Below the pieces are notes generated by a model. It did not search any database, was not told the origin of the DNA, and worked only from the letters and a program-made list of their open reading frames with translations. Both the position numbers and the translations under genes were made by a program. A stretch of DNA of 64,000 bases from Nocardioides pini (GTDB taxonomy: Bacteria > Actinomycetota > Actinomycetes > Propionibacteriales > Nocardioidaceae), in the NCBI RefSeq assembly GCF_026712185.1, contig NZ_JAPPUX010000005.1, forward strand, positions 360,262-424,261, in the 5' to 3' direction. The first letter of the stretch is position 1, and the number at the start of each line of letters is the position of its first letter. Shown piece after piece: positions 44,638 to 51,865 of the stretch.

Positions 44638-45350
44638 ACGCCGTCCTCCACCTTGCCGCCGTCACGCGCGTCCACGGCGAGGGCGCCGCCGAGGTCCACG
44701 CGTTGCGCGGGGTGACCTTCCGCGCGCACCCCGGCGAGCTCGTCGCCGTGATGGGCCCGTCGGGCTCGGGCAAGTCGACGCTGCTGACCCTGGCCGGCGG
44801 GCTCGACGCCCCGACCTCCGGCTCGGTGTGGATCGAGGGCACCGACCTCGCCTCGCTGGACAACGCCGGCCGCGCCCGGATGCGACGTACGTCAGTGGGC
44901 TACGTCTTCCAGGACTTCAACCTCATCCCCGCGCTCACCGCCGCCGAGAACGTCGCCCTCCCGCGCGAGCTCGACGGCGAGAAGGGCCGCGTCGCCCGCC
45001 GCCTGGCGCTGGCCGCGCTGGAGGAGGTCGGGATCGTCGACCTCGCGGACCGCTTCCCCGACGAGATGTCCGGCGGCCAGCAGCAGCGCGTCGCCATCGC
45101 CCGCGCGATCGTCGGCGACCGCCGGCTGATCCTCGCCGACGAGCCCACCGGCGCGCTGGACACCGACACCGGGGAGGAGATCCTCCGCCTGCTGCGCGCG
45201 CGGTGCGACGCCGGCGCGGCGGGGGTGATGGTGACCCACGAGGCCCGGCACGCTGCCTGGGCCGACCGGGTCGTCTTCCTCCGTGACGGGGTCGTGGTCG
45301 ACGAGACCGGCGTCGACGAGCCCGACGAGCTGCTCGAGTCCGCCCGGTGA
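44634..45350 (+). CDS. ABC transporter ATP-binding protein (LolD/MacB type)
   Basis: A 238-residue ATPase. Walker A GPSGSGKSTLLTLAGGLD, signature MSGGQQQRVAIARAI and Walker B LILADEPTGALDTDTG are all canonical for the LolD/MacB/FtsE group, which pairs with FtsX-type permeases. The start overlaps padR and the stop overlaps the FtsX gene (GTGA). Together the three genes form one regulated export or lipoprotein-release system. Confidence 0.9.
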   Translation: MNAVLHLAAVTRVHGEGAAEVHALRGVTFRAHPGELVAVMGPSGSGKSTLLTLAGGLDAPTSGSVWIEGTDLASLDNAGRARMRRTSVGYVFQDFNLIPALTAAENVALPRELDGEKGRVARRLALAALEEVGIVDLADRFPDEMSGGQQQRVAIARAIVGDRRLILADEPTGALDTDTGEEILRLLRARCDAGAAGVMVTHEARHAAWADRVVFLRDGVVVDETGVDEPDELLESAR

Positions 45351-48004
45351 GCGGCTGGCAGCCCGCCTTCCGGATCGCCTGGCGCGACGCACTGCGGCAC
45401 CGCGGGCGCAGCATCCTGGTGCTCGTCATGGTCGCGCTGCCGGTGCTGGCCGTCAGCGCCGCGGCGGTCGTGATCAAGACCTCCCAGGTGCGCGGCGCCG
45501 AGGGCGTCGACCGCCGGATGGGTGCGGCAGCGGCCCGCGTGTGGACCGAGGGCACCGGCCCGGTCCTCCAGGCGCCCGACCCCCAGCAGGGCTACACGAC
45601 CGGGAGCGCGGGGGACAAGGCGGAGGAGACGGCGGACGAGGATCCTGCGCCGCTCGACGCCGCAGCCGTCGTCGGCGTCCTCGGGCCGGACACCCGGCTG
45701 CTGCCCATCCGCTCGGGGTGGGGTGGCGTCCGGATCGGCGCGCGCGTGGTCGACCTCGACGTCACCGAGGTCGACCTCGACGACCCGATGGCGGCCGGTC
45801 TCTTCGAGCTCTCCGAGGGGCGGCTCCCGCGCGCCGCCGACGAGGTCGTCGCCAACCAGGCCCTGCTCGACAAGGGCGTCGCCCTCGGCGACGAGCTCGA
45901 CCTCGGCGTGCGCACGGCCACCGTCGTCGGGGTCGGCCGGCACGCCCAGAACCGGACGATGCCGAGCGTGCTCGGGCCGATCGGCTCGGCTCTCCCCGAG
46001 GACGAGGGCTCGCGCGTCGAGTGGCTGGTCGGGCCCGACCCGGTCACCTGGTCGGACGTCCGGGCCCTCAACGCCCTCGGCGGCATCGTGGCGTCGCGGG
46101 CCGTCCTCACCGACCCGCCCGACGTCGCCGACGTGGCCGAGCAGATGGGCTACGACACCGGGCAGGACGAGGTCTACGCCGTCGCTGCGCTCATCGTGGT
46201 CATGGCGCTGCTCGAGGTCGTCCTCCTCGCCGGGCCGGCCTTCGCCGTGGGTGCCCGCCGGCACGCCCGGTCGCTGGCGCTGATGGCTGCCTGCGGCGGC
46301 ACCCCGGCCCAGTCGCGCCGCGTGATCCTGGCCAGCGGCGTCGTCCTGGGCGCCGTCGCGTCCGGAGCCGGGCTGGTGCTCGGCGTGCTGACCGGGTGGG
46401 CGCTGCTGCCGCTGGTGCAGCGTTTCGACGGATCGTGGTTCGGCCCGTTCGAGGCGCCGCTGGGCTGGTTGGCCGCGATCGCGCTCTTCGGCCTGGCCGC
46501 GGCGCTCCTCGCCTCGGTCGTCCCGGCGTGGCTGGCGAGCCGACAGGACGTCGTCGCCGTCCTCGCCGGGCGACGCGGCGACCGCAAGCCGCGTGCCGCC
46601 ACGCCCTTCCTGGGCCTGGTCCTTCTCGGAGCCGGCATCGCGGGGTCGTCCTACGGCGCCGTCACCTCCGACAGCGGCAACGGCGCCGTCTGGATGGCGG
46701 CCTCGGCCGTGGTCTCGGTGCTCGGGATGATCCTGGTGGTCCCGGTCGTCGTGGCGCTGGTCGGCCGGCTGGCCGGCCGCCTGCCCCTGCCCGCGCGGTA
46801 CGCCGCCCGCGACGCCGCGCGCCACCGCACCCGCACGGTGCCGGCCGTGGCGGCGGTCGCGGCCACGGTGGCCGGCGTCGTGGCGCTCGGCATCGCCAAC
46901 GCCAGCGACGAGCTCGAGAACCAGCGCACCTACACCCCCGAGCTCGCGATGGGGGAGGGCCGGGTCAGCGTCGGGTCCGGCACCATGCTGCTGGGCGAGG
47001 ACGCGCCCGATCCGGGACCCCTGTACGACCGGGTGGAGCAGGTCGTCCGCGACACGGCGGGCGACGTCTCGACCAGGCGGGTCGTGAGCGTCGAGGAGCC
47101 CTACTCGACCGACGGCTACACCTCGATCAACGTCGTGCCGGCGGAGGAGGTCTGGCAGGGCCCCGGCCTCGCCTACTCCGGACCCCAGCTGCTGGTCGCC
47201 GACACCGCGGCCGACGCGGGGATCGTTGGCCCGGAGGCGTCCGCCGTCGACGAGGCGCTCGCCGCGGGCGGCCTGGTGGTCCTCGTGGACGACGACGTCG
47301 ACGCGACCTCCGTCGAGGTGCGCGAGGAGCGGTGGGCCAGCGGCGACGCCCATCAGCCCGATGACGTGACGACGCACCGGCTGTCCGCGACCTACGTCGT
47401 GTGGGGCCAACCGGTCGCGCCCGCGGTCGCGATCGCCCCCACCAGCGTGGTCGAGGAGCTCGACCTCCCGGTCGTGCCCTACGAGCTCCGCCTGACCGGT
47501 GACCTCGACCGGGCCACCGAGACGCGCATCGAGGAGGCCGTCGCCGGGGTCGCGCCGGAGAGCTGGGTCTACGTCGAGCGCGGCTACCAGCGTCCGGTGG
47601 AGGCCACGATCGTCCTGCTCGTCCTCGGCGTGCTGGGCGGCGTGCTCATGCTGGGCGGCACCCTCACCGCGACGTTCCTCGCGCTCTCCGACGCGCGTCC
47701 CGACCTGGCCACGCTGTCCGCGGTCGGCGCGGCGCCGCGCACGAGACGCCGGGTCGCGGCGGCGTACGCCCTCGTCATCGGCTCCGTCGGCGCCGTCCTG
47801 GGGGCGGCGGTGGGATTCATCCCCGGCGTCGCCATCTCGCGCCCGCTCACCTCGGCGAACTGGGGGACGGGTGAGCACGGCCCCTTCCTCGACGTCCCGT
47901 GGCTGCTCATCGCCGCCGTCGTGATCGCGCTGCCGCTGCTGACCGCAGCGGTGGTCGGGCTGACCGCCCGCTCGCGGCTGCCGCTGGTCGCCCGCCTCGA
48001 CTGA
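45347..48004 (+). CDS. FtsX-like permease family protein
   Basis: An 885-residue membrane protein with two FtsX domains. It has an N-terminal membrane segment (residues about 20-45), a large outer domain, three clustered segments near 280-390, three more near 420-530, another outer domain and a final three-helix cluster near 750-880. It works with the preceding LolD-type ATPase in mechanotransmission or export rather than classical transport. It ends next to a convergent gene with no gap. Confidence 0.85.
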   Translation: MSGWQPAFRIAWRDALRHRGRSILVLVMVALPVLAVSAAAVVIKTSQVRGAEGVDRRMGAAAARVWTEGTGPVLQAPDPQQGYTTGSAGDKAEETADEDPAPLDAAAVVGVLGPDTRLLPIRSGWGGVRIGARVVDLDVTEVDLDDPMAAGLFELSEGRLPRAADEVVANQALLDKGVALGDELDLGVRTATVVGVGRHAQNRTMPSVLGPIGSALPEDEGSRVEWLVGPDPVTWSDVRALNALGGIVASRAVLTDPPDVADVAEQMGYDTGQDEVYAVAALIVVMALLEVVLLAGPAFAVGARRHARSLALMAACGGTPAQSRRVILASGVVLGAVASGAGLVLGVLTGWALLPLVQRFDGSWFGPFEAPLGWLAAIALFGLAAALLASVVPAWLASRQDVVAVLAGRRGDRKPRAATPFLGLVLLGAGIAGSSYGAVTSDSGNGAVWMAASAVVSVLGMILVVPVVVALVGRLAGRLPLPARYAARDAARHRTRTVPAVAAVAATVAGVVALGIANASDELENQRTYTPELAMGEGRVSVGSGTMLLGEDAPDPGPLYDRVEQVVRDTAGDVSTRRVVSVEEPYSTDGYTSINVVPAEEVWQGPGLAYSGPQLLVADTAADAGIVGPEASAVDEALAAGGLVVLVDDDVDATSVEVREERWASGDAHQPDDVTTHRLSATYVVWGQPVAPAVAIAPTSVVEELDLPVVPYELRLTGDLDRATETRIEEAVAGVAPESWVYVERGYQRPVEATIVLLVLGVLGGVLMLGGTLTATFLALSDARPDLATLSAVGAAPRTRRRVAAAYALVIGSVGAVLGAAVGFIPGVAISRPLTSANWGTGEHGPFLDVPWLLIAAVVIALPLLTAAVVGLTARSRLPLVARLD

Positions 48005-48700
48005 TCAGCGGGTGAGGGCCACGCGGGCGGAACGGGTGCGGCCGTCGAAGGCGTGCACGACGAGGCGCCGCAGCTCGCCGAGCGAGCGGTCCGCCGCCCG
48101 CTCGGCGCGTCGCGGAGCCGGCGGGGCGACCACCGCCGCCTCGAGGGCGGCCGCCTGCGCCTCGAACCACGCCGTGACCTCGGCCAGGGCCGCGTCGGGG
48201 AGCGGGCCGACCGTGTCGACCTGCGCGACGACCTGGAACGCCGCGGTCGCGGTGACGCAGGTGGCGCACGCATCACCGGCGGACAGCGCCCGGTTGGTCG
48301 GCCTCGCGCGGGTCCCCGGACCGATCACGACGAGCTGCACCGAGAGCGCCGTGGCCCGGCAGTCCCAGCAGTCCTGGGTCCAGGCGGAGGCGACGTTGTC
48401 GAAGCGCGCCGACGCCGGCCGCGTCACGTAGACCACTTGCAGCACCGCGCTCTGCCCGCGGCACCCGTCGCACGTCGTCACGCTGGTCGAGACGGCGTCG
48501 GCCTTGACGTCGGACTCGCGGACCACGACCTCGTCCACGACGGTGTCGCTGTCGTCGCGGCGCTGCTCGCTCGGCTGCGCGCTCGCGACGACGTCGACGT
48601 AGCGCCGCTCGTCGGCCGGTCCGCGCGAGGTCGCCTGGGCCGCCCCGGCCAGCAGGAGGGTCGCCACGACGGCGTGCGCGGCCACCACGCGCGCGGTCAC
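48005..48700 (-). CDS. Secreted protein with three CxxC pairs
   Basis: A 231-residue protein with a signal peptide (VVAAHAVVATLLLAGAAQA). The mature part has three CxxC pairs at residues 77/80 (CDGC), 111/114 (CWDC) and 145/148 (CATC), each exactly 34 residues apart, embedded in similar strand-rich segments (SAVLQVVYV, ALSVQLVVI, TAAFQVVAQ). This looks like a triplicated small repeat with local disulfides or metal sites. I know no described function. The GTG overlaps the stop of the M50/ParA gene, so it is in the same operon and probably acts outside the cell with that system. Confidence 0.65.
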   Translation of the reverse strand: MTARVVAAHAVVATLLLAGAAQATSRGPADERRYVDVVASAQPSEQRRDDSDTVVDEVVVRESDVKADAVSTSVTTCDGCRGQSAVLQVVYVTRPASARFDNVASAWTQDCWDCRATALSVQLVVIGPGTRARPTNRALSAGDACATCVTATAAFQVVAQVDTVGPLPDAALAEVTAWFEAQAAALEAAVVAPPAPRRAERAADRSLGELRRLVVHAFDGRTRSARVALTR

Positions 48701-50976
48701 GCCTGGTCCTCGACGACGAAGTTGTCCGCCACCGCCGCCGCGATCTCGACCAGGGCGTCGCGCGTACGACGGTGCAGCGCGGACATGTCGGTGAGGGCGC
48801 CCGGCTCGAGGGCGTCGTCCCAGGGGACGGTCACCACCCGGGCGCACCGCTTCTCGAAGTGCCGCCGCATCGGCTCCGGCGGCTCGCTCCCGCGCCGTTC
48901 GGCGTTCACCACGACCACGGTCCGCGCGACGAGGTCGTCGAACCCGTGCTGGTCCATCCAGTCCAGCGTCAGCGCACCGGCCCGCCCGCCGTCCAGCCCG
49001 GCCCGCACCACCAGCACCACCTGGTCGGCCTCCGTGAGCAGGCCCTGGTTGGCGCTGTCGAGGATGCCCGTGCCGGTGTCGAGCAGGATCAGGTTGTAGA
49101 AGCGGTCCAGCAGCCCGATCAGCCGGTGGTAGTCGTCGCGCGCGAGCGCCATGCCGATGCGCGGGTCGTCGTCGGAGGCGAGCACCTCGAGCCGCGACTG
49201 ACGGCCCTGCGAGGTGTAGCGACGCAACGCGGCGTACGTCGTGATCCGGTCGAGGTCGCGCAGCACGTCCGTCACGGTGCGGTCGTGCGGCGGCGCCACC
49301 CGGTGGGCGAGGTTGCCCGCGTCGGGGTTGGCGTCCACCGCGATCACGCGGTCGCCGCGCAGCAGGGCGAAGGTGCTGCCGAGCGCGAGCGTGATCGTGG
49401 TCTTGCCGACGCCCCCCTTGCGGCTCATCACCACCACCCGCCGCGAGCCGTCGATCGGCGTCCGCAGCCGCCGCTCGAGCTCGCGCCGACGCTGCTCGGG
49501 TGCGCTCGGACCGGGGTTCAGCACGTGGCCGCTGCCGCGGTAGACCGCGCCGCGCCAGCCCTGCGTCGGGACCGGAGCCGGGGCGGCGTACATCACCTCG
49601 TCGGTGAAGTCGGCGGCCGAGACGACCCGCGGCGGGTCGGGCGGGACGCTCGGTTCGTACGATGCCGACGTGCTCGCCGCGAGCCTCGTCCGGGCCAGCA
49701 GGAACAGGCTCGTCGCGACCCGCCACAGGGCCAGGAACGCGCCCAGGATCGGCAGCAGCAGCAGGGCGATCGAGACCACGGCCAGCGCCATGGCCGCCCA
49801 GTCGCGGCGCTCCCAGGCGAGGTCGAAGACCAGCTGCTGCAGCTGGACGCCGGCGCGGCCCCGCTCGAGGAACTCCGGCATGTGCCAGACCGCCCAGGCA
49901 AGGGCGCCGACCAGCAGCGGCACCACGACCACCACCCACCCGGTCACGAACCGCCGCGAGCGGGGACGCAGCTCGGTGACGCGGGGGTCGACCGGGTGCC
50001 CGGGCCGCAGGCTGCGCAGCACGGGGCCGACGCGGGCGAACAGGTCGGGCACGCCGGCGAGGTCGGAGAGCACGTAGTAGCCGTCGAAGCGCACCACCGG
50101 GAGGAGCTGCTGGAGCATCTGGATCTGCAGGACGAGCGCGGTCAGGAGCAGCACACCGCTGCCGGTGGAGACGTACGCCGCCGCCAGCACGACCACGGTG
50201 AGCGCGTTGAAGTGCAGCCCGCCGAGGTCGGTGCGCACCCGGCCGGCCCGGCCGAGCCGGTAGGAGTCGGTGACGTCGGTGTAGAAGGCGGGGAAGACGA
50301 GGTAGAGCCCGAAGCCGATCTCGCCCGGCGTCGCGCCGCCGTAGCGGCAGGCGGCCGCGTGGCCGCACTCGTGGACGAGGGCCGCGGCCGTGAGGAGGCC
50401 GTAGATGAGCAGGGCGATGGTGGGGGTCGCGAAGAGCTCGTTGACCGCGGCCCACAAGTCCCCCCGCGTGACCAGGGCGACGTCCGCGACGACGAGCGAG
50501 ACGAGCCCGAGGGCCACCAGCGGCGGCCAGAAGATCGGTGCCAGGACGCGGGCCAGCGGGTCGACGATCCGGGCCGGCACCAGCGTGCCCTTCGCGGTCA
50601 GCACCAGGAGCGGGCGCGCCCGCGCCGACCGGGTCGGCTCGGGAGACTCGTCCGGGACGACCAGCCCGAGCGGCTCGAGCCGCGTGGTGACCAGGTGGGC
50701 CAGGCCGTCGACGGTCAGGGTGCGTCCGTACGCCGCGCTCACGTCGGCGGCCACCTCCTCGGCGGGCCGCGGCGGCTCGACGGCACGCGCCACCAGATGG
50801 AGCAGCTCGGACAGCTGCACCACCTGGTCGTCGTTGCGCTTGACGAGGAACGCCGGGTCCTTGAGGCCCGAGCCCTGGGCCCGTCCCAGGAACTCCAGGC
50901 CGCTCGCCTGCCGCCACCGCTGCCCGGGGGCGGGTGGTGAGGTGGTGATCGGGTGCTCTGCGGTCGTCAGGTCCAT
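48697..50976 (-). CDS. Fusion of RRE-like domain, M50 zinc metallopeptidase and ParA/MinD-type ATPase
   Basis: A 759-residue protein with three parts. Residues about 28-110 resemble PqqD-type winged helices that bind leader peptides (FLVKRNDDQVVQLSELLHLV then LTVDGLAHLV). Residues about 140-430 form a polytopic membrane peptidase: HECGH at 202-206 is the zinc HExxH and RFDGYY (D298) is the likely third ligand, as in site-2-protease relatives. Residues about 510-755 are a ParA/MinD ATPase with the deviant Walker motif KGGVGKTT (520-527) and VIAVDANPDAGN. The combination is unusual. Two short peptides are encoded just upstream on the same strand, suggesting that it processes, exports or positions them. 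No clear Shine-Dalgarno; a 9-bp repeat array sits in front of the ATG. Confidence 0.75.
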   Translation of the reverse strand: MDLTTAEHPITTSPPAPGQRWRQASGLEFLGRAQGSGLKDPAFLVKRNDDQVVQLSELLHLVARAVEPPRPAEEVAADVSAAYGRTLTVDGLAHLVTTRLEPLGLVVPDESPEPTRSARARPLLVLTAKGTLVPARIVDPLARVLAPIFWPPLVALGLVSLVVADVALVTRGDLWAAVNELFATPTIALLIYGLLTAAALVHECGHAAACRYGGATPGEIGFGLYLVFPAFYTDVTDSYRLGRAGRVRTDLGGLHFNALTVVVLAAAYVSTGSGVLLLTALVLQIQMLQQLLPVVRFDGYYVLSDLAGVPDLFARVGPVLRSLRPGHPVDPRVTELRPRSRRFVTGWVVVVVPLLVGALAWAVWHMPEFLERGRAGVQLQQLVFDLAWERRDWAAMALAVVSIALLLLPILGAFLALWRVATSLFLLARTRLAASTSASYEPSVPPDPPRVVSAADFTDEVMYAAPAPVPTQGWRGAVYRGSGHVLNPGPSAPEQRRRELERRLRTPIDGSRRVVVMSRKGGVGKTTITLALGSTFALLRGDRVIAVDANPDAGNLAHRVAPPHDRTVTDVLRDLDRITTYAALRRYTSQGRQSRLEVLASDDDPRIGMALARDDYHRLIGLLDRFYNLILLDTGTGILDSANQGLLTEADQVVLVVRAGLDGGRAGALTLDWMDQHGFDDLVARTVVVVNAERRGSEPPEPMRRHFEKRCARVVTVPWDDALEPGALTDMSALHRRTRDALVEIAAAVADNFVVEDQA

Positions 50977-50985
50977 CGCTCTGGG

Positions 50986-51032
50986 TGCTCTGTCTGCTCT
51001 GTCTGCTCTGTCTGTTCTGTGGTTGCTCTGTG
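50986..51032. repeat. 9-bp tandem repeat in front of the M50/ParA gene
   Basis: TGCTCTGTC occurs three times perfectly (50986-51012), once imperfectly (51013-51021) and once more nearby (51024-51032). On the coding strand this is a GACAGAGCA array starting 9 nt upstream of the ATG at 50976, in the expected ribosome-binding region. Confidence 0.7.
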
Positions 51033-51053
51033 CCCTGGAGGTGGTCGGGTGAC

Positions 51054-51089
51054 GGCGGCGGGTGCGCCAGAGCTAACGCACCCGCCGCC
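51054..51089 (-). terminator. Hairpin after the second peptide gene
   Basis: A perfect 13-bp stem (GGCGGCGGGTGCG/CGCACCCGCCGCC) with a 10-nt loop, 5 bp past the stop at 51095. It could attenuate transcription into the M50/ParA gene. Confidence 0.55.
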
Positions 51090-51094
51090 GGGTC

Positions 51095-51310
51095 TCACGG
51101 CATGTGCATCTGCACCGAGGCGAGGTACTGCAACGCCAGTGCATTGGCCTGGGAACCGATCGTGGCCGCGTTGACGGCGAGGGCGAGGTTGACGCCCACG
51201 ACGTTCGTGACGTTGACGCAGCCCACGTAGCAGCTCAGCGTCTCGCGTCGGGGCAGCGGCGTGGCCGTCTCGGCGTCGAGCTCGGCCATGGCGAGTACGG
51301 GTCGGACCAT
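51095..51310 (-). CDS. Short peptide A (candidate RiPP-like precursor)
   Basis: A 71-residue peptide. Residues 8-25 share a leader-like pattern with peptide B: AELD-x-E, then LP-x-RETL. Residues 26-71 are rich in Asn, Ala, Val and Leu (for example NLALAVNAATIGSQANALAL) and carry two Cys (C27, C31) that peptide B lacks. There is no Sec signal peptide. A strong GGAGGTGAAC ribosome-binding site matches that of peptide B. Its place upstream of the M50/RRE-like protein on the same strand suggests a processed or exported peptide; a functional-amyloid or structural role is an alternative. Confidence 0.6.
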   Translation of the reverse strand: MVRPVLAMAELDAETATPLPRRETLSCYVGCVNVTNVVGVNLALAVNAATIGSQANALALQYLASVQMHMP

Positions 51311-51367
51311 GCCGGTTCACCTCCTCTCGTACTGGTCTCGTGCTTCGGGCGGAGGGCGATGACCCCT

Positions 51368-51399
51368 GCGTGGCCTCCCCCTCCGCAGGGAGGCCACGC
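51368..51399 (-). terminator. Hairpin between the two peptide genes
   Basis: A perfect 12-bp stem (GCGTGGCCTCCC/GGGAGGCCACGC) with an 8-nt loop, 8 bp after the stop of peptide B. It may act as an attenuator, so that peptide B is made in excess over the downstream genes. Confidence 0.6.
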
Positions 51400-51406
51400 G
51401 AGGTCG

Positions 51407-51601
51407 TCAGCCCTGGTAGACGTTGATCGTCTGCCCGGCGGCGCTGTTCGCGACGGCGTACACGGACGCGGCGTTGAGGGCCATGGACGAGTTGTTCGCG
51501 AAGATGTTGGCCCAGTTGGTGTTGCCGAAGGTCAGCGTCTCCCGGGTCGGAAGAAGCTCCGTGCGCTCGGTGTCGAGCTCGGCGAATGACAGTTCCCGCA
51601 T
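51407..51601 (-). CDS. Short peptide B (candidate RiPP-like precursor)
   Basis: A 64-residue peptide, first gene of the minus-strand operon. The leader-like FAELDTERTELLPTRETL is followed by an Asn- and Ala-rich core (NTNWANIFANNSSMALNAAS, ending GQTINVYQG) without Cys. It is clearly paralogous to peptide A: the AELD-x-E and LP-x-RETL motifs and a later NAA are shared. GGGAGGTGAAC is a strong ribosome-binding site before the ATG at 51601, which decides this start against 51739. Confidence 0.6.
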   Translation of the reverse strand: MRELSFAELDTERTELLPTRETLTFGNTNWANIFANNSSMALNAASVYAVANSAAGQTINVYQG

Positions 51602-51657
51602 GATGTTCACCTCCCCCCTTCGTGCGGTTGGTCTGGCGGGCACATCGGACACGACCG

Positions 51658-51675
51658 TGCGTGACTCCTGCGTGA
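51658..51675. promoter_or_regulatory. SARP-type heptamer direct repeat upstream of peptide B
   Basis: TGCGTGA occurs at 51658-51664 and 51669-51675, with exactly one 11-bp period (4-bp spacer). Direct heptamers with this period are the usual sites of SARP/OmpR-type activators, and a SARP-type gene starts at 51866. Confidence 0.5.
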
Positions 51676-51865
51676 TCCCGCCGCGCCACCGCAAGGCACC
51701 GAGGCCGTGGACCGTGACCGGTCCAGACGTCGACCCCAATCGTGGGGATAACCCGTCGGTGACCCTCCCTACGGGTGGGGTCCCGCGTCAGGCTGCTGAG
51801 CATGGGATGACCGCGCCTCGGACCGCGAGGGGCGGTGTGGGAGAGGGATGTCTCGGTGATCGACC

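Noticed and set aside
44900..47878. A 992-residue minus-strand frame
   Set aside because: Antisense shadow of the LolD-type ATPase and FtsX genes.
48005..50917. A 970-residue minus-strand frame covering the CxxC and M50/ParA genes
   Set aside because: Only its C-terminal 231 residues are real (the CxxC protein from 48700); the rest is the wrong frame of the M50/ParA gene, whose own frame has all the motifs.
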